55,107 nt of DNA from an uncultured Elioraea sp. (GCA_937928775.1 CALFVI010000005.1:1-55107); one strand, 5' to 3'. Counted from the first letter of the stretch, positions 41,166 to 49,333 are shown. Program-made: numbers and translations. The notes: generated by a model not told the origin, from the letters alone.

Positions 41166-41993
41166 ATGCCGGACACCATGCTTGCTTCTCCAGCGGAAGA
41201 GTTTCCGCCGACCGAATATCATGTCCGGGTAGGTGGCCGTGGTGCGGCAGTCGAGATCACGCATTTCAATCTCTGGTACGGGACCAAGCAGGCGCTGTTC
41301 GACAATACGCTTTCGATCCAGGCCGGTTTGGTTACGGCTTTGATCGGGCCATCCGGCTGCGGCAAGTCGACTCTGCTCAGATCGCTCAATCGGATGAATG
41401 ATTTGATCGATGGCCTCCGCATTTCAGGAACCATCAAAGTGCAAGGCGAAGACATTTACGCCCCTGGTGCTGATGTCATTGCCATACGCAAGCGCATGGG
41501 CATGGTCTTCCAGAAGCCAAACCCGTTTCCGATGTCGATTTTTGAAAACGTGGCCTATCCGCTGCGGGTTGATGGCGTGCGTGATAAGGCGGTGCTGCAG
41601 GAAACAGTCGAAAGGAGCCTGCGCGGCGCCGCGCTTTGGGATGAAGTGAAGGATCGGCTCGGCGACAACGCGCTTGGTCTTTCTGGCGGTCAGCAGCAGA
41701 GGCTCTGTATCGCGCGCGCGATTGCGGGCAGCCCGGAAGTGCTTCTAATGGATGAGCCTTGCTCAGCGCTCGACCCAATCGCGACCGCAAAGATCGAGGA
41801 ACTGATCGACGAGCTCCGCGGACAATTCACCATTGTCATTGTTACGCACAATATGCAGCAGGCAGCTCGCGTCTCCGACAATACCGCTTTCATGTATCTC
41901 GGGCGCCTGGTCGAGTACGGGGATACCGACACGATCTTCACCAAGCCCAAATCGCCCAGGACGCAGGATTACATCACCGGACGCTTCGGCTGA
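41166..41993 (+). CDS. pstB: Phosphate ABC transporter ATP-binding protein
   Basis: ATPase of the Pst transporter, 275 residues. Walker [20 protein letters not shown], signature [16 protein letters not shown], Walker [14 protein letters not shown], and the PstB-specific [20 protein letters not shown]. Normal length after a 30-residue N-terminal lead. Confidence 0.97.
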   Translation: MPDTMLASPAEEFPPTEYHVRVGGRGAAVEITHFNLWYGTKQALFDNTLSIQAGLVTALIGPSGCGKSTLLRSLNRMNDLIDGLRISGTIKVQGEDIYAPGADVIAIRKRMGMVFQKPNPFPMSIFENVAYPLRVDGVRDKAVLQETVERSLRGAALWDEVKDRLGDNALGLSGGQQQRLCIARAIAGSPEVLLMDEPCSALDPIATAKIEELIDELRGQFTIVIVTHNMQQAARVSDNTAFMYLGRLVEYGDTDTIFTKPKSPRTQDYITGRFG

Positions 41994-42010
41994 CCGGAAG
42001 GAGAGCAGGG

Positions 42011-42727
42011 ATGGCCGACCACACGGTAAAGTCGTTCGATGAAGCGCTCGAACGACTTCGCGATACGTTGCTGAGGCTTGGTGGCCTTGCCGAGAAAGCG
42101 CTGACCGAGGCGATCGCCGCTCTTGTCAAGCTTGATGCCGACATGGCGACCCAAATCGTGCAGCGGGATGTTGAGCTCGATTCGCTGTGTCGCGCGGTGG
42201 AGGACCAGGCGGTCAAATTGCTAGCGCTGCGCCAGCCGATGGCCTCTGACCTTCGCCTGGTGGTGGGCGCTATTCGCATGGGGCTCGATCTCGAGCGGAT
42301 GGGGGACTACGCCTCCAACATCGCCAAGCGAACGATTGTTCTGGCGCAGGTGCCGCCGGCGATCAGCGTTGGTCCCATCCAGCGCATGAGCCGGATTGTG
42401 CAGGAGATGCTGAAAGACACACTCGATGCGTTCGCCACGCATGACGTCGAGAAGGCGCATTCCGTCTGGGAACGCGACGAGCATGTGGATGAGGCGTACA
42501 ATGCGGTGTTTCGCAGCCTGCTCACCTACATGATGGAGGACCCCCGCAACATCACACCCTGCACGCACCTTCTCTTCATTGCCAAGAATGTGGAGCGGAT
42601 CGGCGACCATGCCACCAACGTCGCCGAAACGGTTCGTTTCATCGAACTCGGCGAGGAGTGGATGAAGGACCGGCCGAAGCGAGACGACAGTCCGTTCGCC
42701 ATTGTCCAGCCGCCGGCGGGGGCATGA
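42011..42727 (+). CDS. phoU: Phosphate signalling protein PhoU
   Basis: Links Pst activity to the Pho two-component system, damping PhoR signalling when phosphate is ample. 238 residues; two repeats with the metal-binding E/DxxxD motifs (IRMGLDLERMGDYASNIAKR, then LLFIAKNVERIGDHATNVAE). ATG 42011 follows AAGGAGAG. The stop overlaps phoB (ATGA). Confidence 0.96.
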   Translation: MADHTVKSFDEALERLRDTLLRLGGLAEKALTEAIAALVKLDADMATQIVQRDVELDSLCRAVEDQAVKLLALRQPMASDLRLVVGAIRMGLDLERMGDYASNIAKRTIVLAQVPPAISVGPIQRMSRIVQEMLKDTLDAFATHDVEKAHSVWERDEHVDEAYNAVFRSLLTYMMEDPRNITPCTHLLFIAKNVERIGDHATNVAETVRFIELGEEWMKDRPKRDDSPFAIVQPPAGA

Positions 42728-43452
42728 GCGCGAGGCCTGGAGAACCGCGAGGAATGCTGAAACCACTGATCCTCATCGTCGAGGACGAAGCACCCCTCGT
42801 CACCATGCTGCGCTACAACCTGGAACGGCAAGGATTTCGCGTCGACGAGGCGGCAGACGGGCAGGAGGCAATCACCAAAATCGCCGAGACAAGGCCCGAT
42901 CTTGTGCTGCTGGATTGGATGCTGCCGGCGCTGTCGGGCATCGAGGTTTGCCGTCAGATTCGCCGCCGGCCGGGCACACGCGACCTGCCGGTGATTATGG
43001 TCACCGCGAGGGCGGAGGAGACGGACTCGGTGCGCGCCCTCAACACCGGGGCAGACGACTACATCACCAAGCCGTTCAGCATCGATAACCTGGTCGCGCG
43101 CATCAAGGCGCTGCTTCGGCGTGCGGGCGCCACGCCGTCGAAAGGCACTCTGAAGTTCCATGACATTGTGCTCGACCTCGCTGCGCATCGCGTGACGCGC
43201 AATGGACGCAAAGTGCATCTCGGGCCGACGGAGTTTCGCCTCCTCGAGTTTTTCATGCAGCACCCGGGCCGCGTCTTCTCGCGCGAGGAACTCCTTGACG
43301 CAGTCTGGGGCCCGGACATTCATGTCGAGCCGCGGACGGTGGACGTGCATATCCGCCGTCTGCGCAAAAGCCTAAACGGGCCGAATGAGGCGGATGTCGT
43401 GCGCACGGTGCGCGCGGCGGGTTACGCGCTTGACATCGAAGCGAATAGCTAG
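42724..43452 (+). CDS. phoB: Phosphate regulon response regulator PhoB
   Basis: OmpR-family regulator, 242 residues. Receiver domain with the phosphorylated Asp64 (LVLLDWMLPALSG), Thr in VTAR and Lys in DDYITKPFS. Winged-helix domain from about 140: LGPTEFRLLEFFMQHPGRVF, DAVWGPDIHVEPRTVDVHIRR. ATG 42724 overlaps phoU; ATG 42754 (MLKPLILIVEDE) is a likely alternative nearer to known PhoB starts. The expected partner kinase phoR is not next to it. Confidence 0.95.
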   Translation: MSARPGEPRGMLKPLILIVEDEAPLVTMLRYNLERQGFRVDEAADGQEAITKIAETRPDLVLLDWMLPALSGIEVCRQIRRRPGTRDLPVIMVTARAEETDSVRALNTGADDYITKPFSIDNLVARIKALLRRAGATPSKGTLKFHDIVLDLAAHRVTRNGRKVHLGPTEFRLLEFFMQHPGRVFSREELLDAVWGPDIHVEPRTVDVHIRRLRKSLNGPNEADVVRTVRAAGYALDIEANS

Positions 43453-43478
43453 GCTCCGGTCGTGCAGCCCGCCCGCGC

Positions 43479-43979
43479 GTGAGGGCCCAGGGGCGTCCTG
43501 AGGTGGCGAGGCCAGCAACGTCTGGCTCACCGGCCAGCCAGCAGGAAACGGCCGAATTGACGCAGGGGGCGGCGCGTCTGTTCTGCGTTCTTGGCCACGC
43601 TGTGCTGCGTGAGGTGCCATTGCCAGACGGAGGCCGGGCGGATCTGGTCGCACTGTCGGCCGAAGACCGGCTCACTATTGTTGAAGTCAAGTCGGGGGTC
43701 ACGGATTTTCGTCGTGATCGCAAGTGGAGGGGTTACCTTGCGTTCTGCGACGGGCTCGTTTTCGCGGTTCCGGTCGGGTTCCCGCTTTCGCTCATTCCCG
43801 CGGAGGTTGGCCTTGCCGTGGTCGACCGTGAGGGGGGAGAGTTGCTGCGCGCTCCCGCCTTGCGACCCCTGGCGGCAGCGCGGCGGAAAGCCATGATCGG
43901 AAGGTTTGCACGACTGGCGGCGGCGCGGCTTGAGGCCCTTCTCGATCCCTCCCGGCCGGTCTCCCGTCGGGTGGCTTAA
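43479..43979 (+). CDS. mmcB: MmcB family DNA repair protein
   Basis: Restriction-endonuclease-like protein known in Caulobacter from mitomycin C and SOS studies. 166 residues. A PD-(D/E)xK core is visible: GGRADLVALS, then LTIVEVKSGVTDFRRDRKW, and YLAFCDGLVFAVP. GTG 43479 is weakly supported; GTG 43503 is in frame and possible. It lies 26 bp after phoB and may be co-transcribed; no LexA-type site was seen. Confidence 0.82.
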   Translation: MRAQGRPEVARPATSGSPASQQETAELTQGAARLFCVLGHAVLREVPLPDGGRADLVALSAEDRLTIVEVKSGVTDFRRDRKWRGYLAFCDGLVFAVPVGFPLSLIPAEVGLAVVDREGGELLRAPALRPLAAARRKAMIGRFARLAAARLEALLDPSRPVSRRVA

Positions 43980-43993
43980 GCCTTCGCGCAAGA

Positions 43994-44010
43994 TTGGCAC
44001 GACTGATGCT
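43994..44010 (+). promoter_or_regulatory. Sigma-54 (-24/-12) promoter
   Basis: TTGGCACG-ACTG-ATGCT: matches the consensus TGGCACG-N4-TTGCW at all but one position. GG (43996-43997) and GC (44008-44009) are exactly 10 bases apart. Predicted transcription start is about 44021, where the small RNA candidate begins. Confidence 0.65.
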
Positions 44011-44020
44011 CTACTGTTTG

Positions 44021-44109
44021 CGCTTGCGATGGTGGGAACCATCGCAGCAGCTTAGCCTTCCTCAACCAAAACTCAGGGGTTGTGCCGTTCGGCTCAACCC
44101 CTCTTTTTT
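44021..44109 (+). ncRNA. Predicted sigma-54-dependent small RNA, about 89 nt
   Basis: From the predicted start at about 44021, the RNA opens with a perfect 8-bp hairpin GCGATGGT-GGGA-ACCATCGC (44026-44045). A single-stranded stretch of about 29 nt follows (through AGCCTTCCTCAACCAAAACTC), then a strong Rho-independent terminator (44075-44109). This 5' hairpin, open seed region and terminator layout is that of trans-acting, Hfq-type small RNAs, and sigma-54 control recalls Qrr and CrcZ. No start codon with a ribosome-binding site lies within it. Targets and expression are unknown. Confidence 0.55.
44075..44109 (+). terminator. Rho-independent terminator
   Basis: GGGGTTG (44076-44082) pairs with CAACCCC (44095-44101), continuing past a T-T mismatch into GCC/GGC with a GTTC loop; the tail is TCTTTTTT. 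It ends the small RNA candidate and any read-through from mmcB. Confidence 0.85.
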
Positions 44110-44280
44110 GTTCAGCCTTGCAGAATGCGAAGCAAAATGCGGGGGCGCGAAGGCCCCCGGCGCTCGGCTGCCCCCACGCCACTCTTGCCGGCGGCTGGGC
44201 AACCCACATCGTCGCGTGGTGGGGCGGGCCGGTGATCGACGCTGTTGCAAGGGACGTCTTGCCATGGGAGAGGCCGGAGG

Positions 44281-44703
44281 ATGATCAGGCCCAGGATCTT
44301 GATCGGCGTCGCTTTGGCCGTCGCGGCTGGCTGTGCGACGACTCCGCTGGCTTGGCAGAGACCGGATACGGGTGCGCGTGCCTCCGCAGCGGAGATTGCC
44401 GAGTGTCGCGATGCCGCGGTGCTGGAGGTCAACCAGCGCTGGCCCTTCGGCTGGTACGGGCCACAGCCGAGGCATTTGCGCTGGCGGCACGATCCCCTCT
44501 GGTTCGGATACTTTCCCCACCGTTACGCTTTTGCCGATCTCTCCCGTCTGGAGTTGATCCAGGAGCTGACGGGCTTTTGTCTGCGTCTGAAAGGCTACCG
44601 CCAGCTCCCTGCGCCTCTGGCCCAGCCCGAAGTCGACCGGCAGCCCGTCCCCGACCCCCAGCCCACCCCACCGCCGCCGGCAGGGTCTGTCACCCCGATG
44701 TGA
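44281..44703 (+). CDS. Small lipoprotein of unknown function
   Basis: 140 residues. The signal peptide ends in lipobox AVAAGC (Cys18). The mature part has ASAAEIAECRDAAVLEVNQR, an aromatic section (WPFGWYGPQP, PLWFGYFPHRYAFADLSRLE) and a Pro-rich tail; two further Cys (about 43 and 97) could form a disulfide. No family recognised. ATG 44281 with GAGAGG 7 bases upstream. It lies between the small RNA and msrP, 67 bp before the latter, on the same strand. Confidence 0.75.
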   Translation: MIRPRILIGVALAVAAGCATTPLAWQRPDTGARASAAEIAECRDAAVLEVNQRWPFGWYGPQPRHLRWRHDPLWFGYFPHRYAFADLSRLELIQELTGFCLRLKGYRQLPAPLAQPEVDRQPVPDPQPTPPPPAGSVTPM

Positions 44704-44770
44704 AACGCGACCTCGCCACCCGCGCGCTAACGCCTCGGCAAGGCTGCACCCATCGAGCAGGAGGCTGAGT

Positions 44771-45754
44771 ATGCACCCGATCAGGCGCCGTGGTTGGGAG
44801 ATCAGCGGTGAACGGCTGACGCCGGAGCCGGTTGTGCTGGGTCGGCGCGCTCTGGTTGGCGCCATGGCGGCGGTCGTCGCCACGCCTTCGCCCTCCGCGG
44901 CCTTCGGACGCGATCCCATAGCCTGGTGGGACGCCCAGGTCACAGCCAACCCGGCGCGCGATCTCTACGCCGCGCCGCGCTCGCCGGCTTATCCTCTAGA
45001 CCGGCCACTGACCGAGGCTCGGTATGCCATCGCCTACAACAACTTCTACGAGTTCGGCGCGCAGAAAGACATCTGGCGCGCGGCCCAGCGCCTGGAAACG
45101 ACCCCCTGGAGCCTGACCATCGATGGCCTCGTACCGACGCCGCGCACGGTGGACGTCGACGCGCTGATCCGACGCTTCCCTCTCGAGGAGCGAACCTACC
45201 GCTTGCGCTGCGTCGAGGGCTGGGCAATGGCCGTCCCTTGGGTCGGCTTCCCGCTTGCCGCACTCATTCGCTGGATTGAGCCGCTCGGCTCCGCGCGCTA
45301 CGTCGTCTTCGAGAGCTTCCACAACCCGCGCATCGCCCCTGGCTTCCGCCAAGCCTGGTATCCCTGGCCCTATCTCGAGGGGTTCACCATGGCGGAGGCG
45401 ATGAACGAGCTGTCGCTTCTCGTCGTCGGCATTTACGGGCGCCCCCTGCCGCCGCAGATGGGGGCGCCACTGCGGGTCATCACGCCGTGGAAATACGGGT
45501 TCAAGCAGCCGAAGAGCGTGGTGCGGATCAGTTTCACCGACCGTCGTCCGGTCGGGTTTTGGGAACGGCTGCAGCCTAACGAGTACGGCTTCTGGGCCAA
45601 TGTGAACCCTGCTGTGCCGCACCCGCGCTGGAGCCAGGCGACGGAGCGCATGCTGGGCACGGACGAGCGTCGGCCGACTTTGATCTGGAACGGCTACGGC
45701 GAGTGGGTGGCCGGGCTCTACGAGGGGCTCCGCCACGAACGGCTGTTCGCTTGA
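44771..45754 (+). CDS. msrP: Protein-methionine-sulfoxide reductase catalytic subunit MsrP
   Basis: Periplasmic molybdopterin enzyme that repairs oxidised Met in envelope proteins. 327 residues; an N-terminal twin-arginine-like signal (LGRRALVGAMAAVVA, RR at 25-26, lacking the usual Phe-Leu). Molybdenum ligand Cys147 in RLRCVEGWAMAVPWVGFPL; YNNFYEFG, ESFHNPRIAPGFRQ and PWKYGFKQPKSVV are family motifs. AGGAGG lies 6 bases before the ATG. The heme membrane partner MsrQ is not adjacent. Confidence 0.93.
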   Translation: MHPIRRRGWEISGERLTPEPVVLGRRALVGAMAAVVATPSPSAAFGRDPIAWWDAQVTANPARDLYAAPRSPAYPLDRPLTEARYAIAYNNFYEFGAQKDIWRAAQRLETTPWSLTIDGLVPTPRTVDVDALIRRFPLEERTYRLRCVEGWAMAVPWVGFPLAALIRWIEPLGSARYVVFESFHNPRIAPGFRQAWYPWPYLEGFTMAEAMNELSLLVVGIYGRPLPPQMGAPLRVITPWKYGFKQPKSVVRISFTDRRPVGFWERLQPNEYGFWANVNPAVPHPRWSQATERMLGTDERRPTLIWNGYGEWVAGLYEGLRHERLFA

Positions 45755-45910
45755 GCTCCGATGCAGACGCGCTCCGGCTCAGGTGCCGCAGCGTCGCGCA
45801 TGGTTGCGTCATTTCCCGATTTACTTGCTTCGCGCCCGAACCCACGCCACCTCTGGGGACGGGGCGGCCATAACGCCGCAGCCGCGCGAAAGGCAAGCGG
45901 GAGGGTTCCG

Positions 45911-47320
45911 TTGTCGGCCGATCAGGCCTCTGTTCTGTTGGTTGAGGATACGCGCTCGCTCGCCGAGCTCTACCGGGCCTATTTGCGGGACGCGCCGTGG
46001 CGCTTCCTCCATGTGGGAACGGCAGCGGAGGCGCGCGCAATTCTCGCCCGTGAGGTGGTCGAGGCGGTTCTTTTGGATCTGCACCTGCCAGATGCGCAGG
46101 GACTTGACCTTTTGCGCGAGATCCGCAGCCGCCGCCCCGCGCCGGAGGTGATCGTCATCACCGCGCACGGGTCGGTTGCCACCGCCGTCGCCGCGATGCA
46201 GGCCGGCGCCTCTGACTTCCTGGTCAAGCCGTTTCCGCGCGAACGGCTGGTGGTGACGATCGCTAACGCGCTCGAGCGTCGGCGCCTCGCGCGCGAGCTG
46301 GCCGACCTGCGGCGGGCGGCGGATCGCACCACCTTCGCGGGGTTCATCGGGGCTGCTCCCGCGATGCAGGCGGTCTACCGGATTATTGAGAACGCTGCGG
46401 CCAGCCGCGCCACCGTCTTCATCACTGGGGAATCGGGCACCGGCAAGGAACTCGCCGCTGAGGCGATCCACCGCCTCAGCCCGCGCCGCGACAAGCCGTT
46501 CGTCGCCATCAACTGTGCCGCGATCCCGCGCGACTTGATGGAGTCCGAAATGTTCGGCCACGTGCGCGGCGCGTTTACCGGCGCGGTGGCCGACCGCGCC
46601 GGGGCGGCGAGCGAGGCACACGGTGGCACGCTTTTCCTCGACGAGGTGTGTGAACTCGACCTTGCTCTGCAGGGAAAGCTTCTGCGCTTCATTCAGACCG
46701 GAACGTTCCAGCGTGTCGGTTCAACCAAGACCGAACAAGTCGATGTCCGATTCGTCTGCGCCACCAACAAGGACCCGCTCGAGGAGGTGAGGGCGGGGCG
46801 CTTCCGCGAAGACCTCTACTACCGGCTGCACGTGATCCCGATCACCATGCCGCCTTTGCGCGAACGGGGCGAGGACATCGTGTTGATCGCGGAAGCCTTT
46901 CTGGCCCGTTTTGCTGTCGAGGAGAAGAAGGCATTCCGCGGCTTCAGCGCCGAGGCGAAGGCGGCTTTGCTGGCCTATTCGTGGCCGGGCAATGTCCGCG
47001 AGCTCGAGAACGCGATCCGCACCGCGGTGGTGTTGCATGACGGCGACCTTCTTGAGGCGTCGATGCTGCCAGCCCAGGTGATCCAGCAGGCGCGGAGAAG
47101 GGTGACACTGCCGCCGCGGCCCTCGGGTGGAGAGGAGCTCGCCAGCCTGATCAGGCCCCTTGCCGAGATCGAGCGAGAAGCGATCGAACGGGCGATCGCG
47201 CTGTGCGGCGGCAACATTGCCAAGGCTGCAGCCCATCTCGGCGTCAGCCCCTCCACTCTCTATCGCAAACGCGCCGCCTGGACGGGCGAGACGTCACCGC
47301 TGCCGGACGTCGCCGAGTAG
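45911..47320 (+). CDS. Sigma-54-dependent response regulator, LuxO/NtrC type
   Basis: 469 residues from TTG 45911, which has GGGAGGG 5-6 bases upstream; earlier in-frame starts (45761, 45800) add unrelated sequence. Receiver domain 8-120 with Asp56 (AVLLDLHLPDAQG). AAA+ domain about 135-370: Walker A GESGTGKE, the sigma-54 contact motif GAFTGA and NVRELENAIR. Fis-type HTH at the end: IALCGGNIAKAAAHLGVSPS then TLYRKRAAW, a tail like that of Vibrio LuxO. A convergent Hpt gene follows 21 bp away, a plausible phosphodonor like LuxU. Direct control of the sigma-54 promoter at 43994 is inferred from proximity. No sensor kinase is present. Confidence 0.88.
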   Translation: MSADQASVLLVEDTRSLAELYRAYLRDAPWRFLHVGTAAEARAILAREVVEAVLLDLHLPDAQGLDLLREIRSRRPAPEVIVITAHGSVATAVAAMQAGASDFLVKPFPRERLVVTIANALERRRLARELADLRRAADRTTFAGFIGAAPAMQAVYRIIENAAASRATVFITGESGTGKELAAEAIHRLSPRRDKPFVAINCAAIPRDLMESEMFGHVRGAFTGAVADRAGAASEAHGGTLFLDEVCELDLALQGKLLRFIQTGTFQRVGSTKTEQVDVRFVCATNKDPLEEVRAGRFREDLYYRLHVIPITMPPLRERGEDIVLIAEAFLARFAVEEKKAFRGFSAEAKAALLAYSWPGNVRELENAIRTAVVLHDGDLLEASMLPAQVIQQARRRVTLPPRPSGGEELASLIRPLAEIEREAIERAIALCGGNIAKAAAHLGVSPSTLYRKRAAWTGETSPLPDVAE

Positions 47321-47341
47321 CCTGGCTTCCTCGCGTCCCGT

Positions 47342-47731
47342 TTACACCCGACGGCGCAGCGCCAACAGCGCCTCGTGCACAGCCTCGGCCAGCGCGCCCG
47401 TGGCGGCCGCAACAATGCGTGCATCCTCCGTCTTCACCGCCTGTCCGGCTGACAGGGCGCGCTCCGCCAGGGAATCGAGCCCGATCGCGCGCGCATCGCT
47501 GGCAAGCGCATGCGCTTCTCTCGCGAGATCCTGATAGGCGCCCGCCGCTGAGGCGCGAGTGATGGCTGCCAGTCGGCGGTGCAGTTCGTTGCGAAACATC
47601 ACGAGCAGCGCATCGGTGCGCTCCTCACCCATAGTTTCGGCAAGGCTGGAAAGGCGAGCAGGAGCAGAGGGCTGGTTTCGGGACGTGTCGCGTGGCATTG
47701 CAGGAGAAAGGTTGTGCGGGAACGCGTGCAC
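47342..47731 (-). CDS. Histidine phosphotransfer (Hpt) domain protein
   Basis: 129 residues, mostly helical. The Hpt motif is DLAREAHALASDARAIGLDS with His about 74; the usual Lys after HxL is replaced by Ala, and Gly in AIGL is kept. FRNELHRRLAAITRA and AGALAEAVHEALLALRRR frame the four-helix bundle. The start is uncertain: GTG 47731 has GAGG 5 bases upstream; TTG 47734 and ATG 47698 are possible. It likely passes phosphate to the adjacent response regulator. Confidence 0.72.
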   Translation of the reverse strand: MHAFPHNLSPAMPRDTSRNQPSAPARLSSLAETMGEERTDALLVMFRNELHRRLAAITRASAAGAYQDLAREAHALASDARAIGLDSLAERALSAGQAVKTEDARIVAAATGALAEAVHEALLALRRRV

Positions 47732-47810
47732 CAAGACCTCAGGAGGTATGCAAGTTTGGTGCTCGTTGCCTCGGCTTTAACGTGAAAGCGCGGTCACCTT
47801 TCCGAGAGCA

Positions 47811-48260
47811 TTAAACTTTGTCCCGCACGCCTAGTGTGCCGGCAGCCTTGCCGATCACCGCCAAGGTCGGCGGCCAGATTTCCAAGCGAGAGAGGTCGCC
47901 AAGCGGTACCCAGGCCACGTCGGAACTGTCTCCGCCAGGGCGCGCCGTGCCGGGAGCGGCAAAGGCGGCGAAGTCGATCAAGGTGTAGTGGTGCGCGATC
48001 CGCCCGTCCTCAGCGCGGGCGATGCTGTCAACAACATCGATCAGCACAAGCTCGCCCGCTGCGCACAGCCCTGTTTCCTCGAACAGTTCCCGCCGTGCCG
48101 CCTCGGCCACCGTCTCCCCCAGTTCCTGCTTACCGCCTGGGATCGACCAGCGCCCTGCCCGCGGCGGTTTGGCCCGACGGACGAGCAGCACCTCAGACCC
48201 GCGGAACAGCACGACGCCGACCCCGATGCGCGGCGCAATCCAGCCCGCATGGTCAATCAG
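47811..48260 (-). CDS. Nudix hydrolase, probable CTG start
   Basis: MutT-like pyrophosphohydrolase. The Nudix box GX5EX7REUXEEXGU is exact: GGKQELGETVAEAARR then ELFEETGL. The first beta strand RIGVGVVLFRGSEVLLVRRA needs translation to begin before the first standard codon (GTG 48212). Upstream in frame only CTG 48260 and ATT codons exist; CTG lies 8 bases after GGAGGAG and overlaps the DUF4340 stop as CTGA, like the ATGA links elsewhere here. That start gives 149 residues. Substrate unknown; 8-oxo-dGTP or other nucleotides are family possibilities. Confidence 0.8.
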   Translation of the reverse strand: MIDHAGWIAPRIGVGVVLFRGSEVLLVRRAKPPRAGRWSIPGGKQELGETVAEAARRELFEETGLCAAGELVLIDVVDSIARAEDGRIAHHYTLIDFAAFAAPGTARPGGDSSDVAWVPLGDLSRLEIWPPTLAVIGKAAGTLGVRDKV

Positions 48261-49333
48261 GACGGGTTCTCCTCCCGGGCGGCGACGTCCTCAAGCCGGT
48301 AGGTCAGCACGTCCGCCTTCCAGTCCGGCAGCCGAAACGCCCAGCCACGCACGCGAGCGGCGATCATCTCTGCCTCCTCCTTGGCGGCCTCGGCGCGAAG
48401 CAGCGAAGCCGACGCATTCTCGCTGATCGGCGGGTCGGGAGCGGACCAGGACGCTGTGATCAGTGCATACCGGTGCTCTTCGTGCGTCACCAAGCGCAGA
48501 ACGACCGCCAGTCCATCGAAGGTCACCACGTGCGCCTCGCCCGACGCAGGAGCGTCCGCCAAAGAGGCGGCGGGCATCACGTCGCTGAAGGAGAGGAATT
48601 CTAGAGCGCGGGGCAGATCGTCCAGCCGAGTGCGATCGGCCTTGAACCCCTCCGGGCCACCGATGAGTTGAAACTCTCCGTCGGGAGCAACGCGGCGCAG
48701 CGTGAGCGGCTCCGCGCCCGCCCGCTGTGTCGTCACACTCGCCACCCGATCACGGCGGATGTCGAGGATGTCCCGCTCGAGCCACAGGAGGGGGTCGATG
48801 TCCGGCCGCAGCGTGCCTTCAGCGAGCCAGGCCCGGGATTCGCCTGGGCGGCGGACGTGCACCGCCTCAGGCAGAGTGGAGCCGGTGCGCACGCGGCGGC
48901 GGCCGACGATGAGGGCGGCGAGCTCTCGCCCGGCCTGGTCCTTCACCGTGACGAGAACGCTCGTCGCCCCGGGTGTGTCCGGGTCCTCGAGGCCGAGACG
49001 GGAGAAGAGCTCCGGGTTGGCCGTGCGCTCCTCGACCAGGCGAAGCTCGGCAAGCCCGACGAACAGCTCACGCACCCGGCCCTGCTGGGCGGGAAAGCCG
49101 TGCTTCTCGGCCACCAGCCAAGCGTCACCGTCGCGCTTCAGCGTCACCGCGCCGTCGTGCCGGCGAAGCTCAACGGTGGCGGCCGCAGGAAGCCGGTCGG
49201 CGAGACCCGGGAAGACCGGCTGGTTAAGCAGGCTTGCCTCGCGCTTCGGCGCCTCCTGCTGCAAGGCGACGAAGGCAGCGCCGGTTGCGGCGACGCAGGC
49301 CAACGCGACCAACGCGAGGATCCCCCGTCTCAC
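48257..49333 (-). CDS. DUF4340 domain-containing membrane-anchored protein
   Basis: 358 residues from GTG 49333, 6 bases after GGAGG (a GTG at 49336 is next to it). One N-terminal anchor (RRGILALVALACVAATGAAF), then a periplasmic part with VTLKRDGDAWLVAEKHGFPA and VLVTVKDQAGRELAALIVGR, typical of DUF4340. Such proteins accompany Gld-type ABC exporters, as here. Upstream frame codons overlap the gldG-like gene and are unlikely. Confidence 0.85.
   Translation of the reverse strand: MRRGILALVALACVAATGAAFVALQQEAPKREASLLNQPVFPGLADRLPAAATVELRRHDGAVTLKRDGDAWLVAEKHGFPAQQGRVRELFVGLAELRLVEERTANPELFSRLGLEDPDTPGATSVLVTVKDQAGRELAALIVGRRRVRTGSTLPEAVHVRRPGESRAWLAEGTLRPDIDPLLWLERDILDIRRDRVASVTTQRAGAEPLTLRRVAPDGEFQLIGGPEGFKADRTRLDDLPRALEFLSFSDVMPAASLADAPASGEAHVVTFDGLAVVLRLVTHEEHRYALITASWSAPDPPISENASASLLRAEAAKEEAEMIAARVRGWAFRLPDWKADVLTYRLEDVAAREENPS

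Noticed and set aside
43976-44209. 77-residue minus-strand frame across the small RNA region
   Set aside because: It reads through the hairpin and terminator, lacks a ribosome-binding site and has no domain; the RNA reading explains the structure better.
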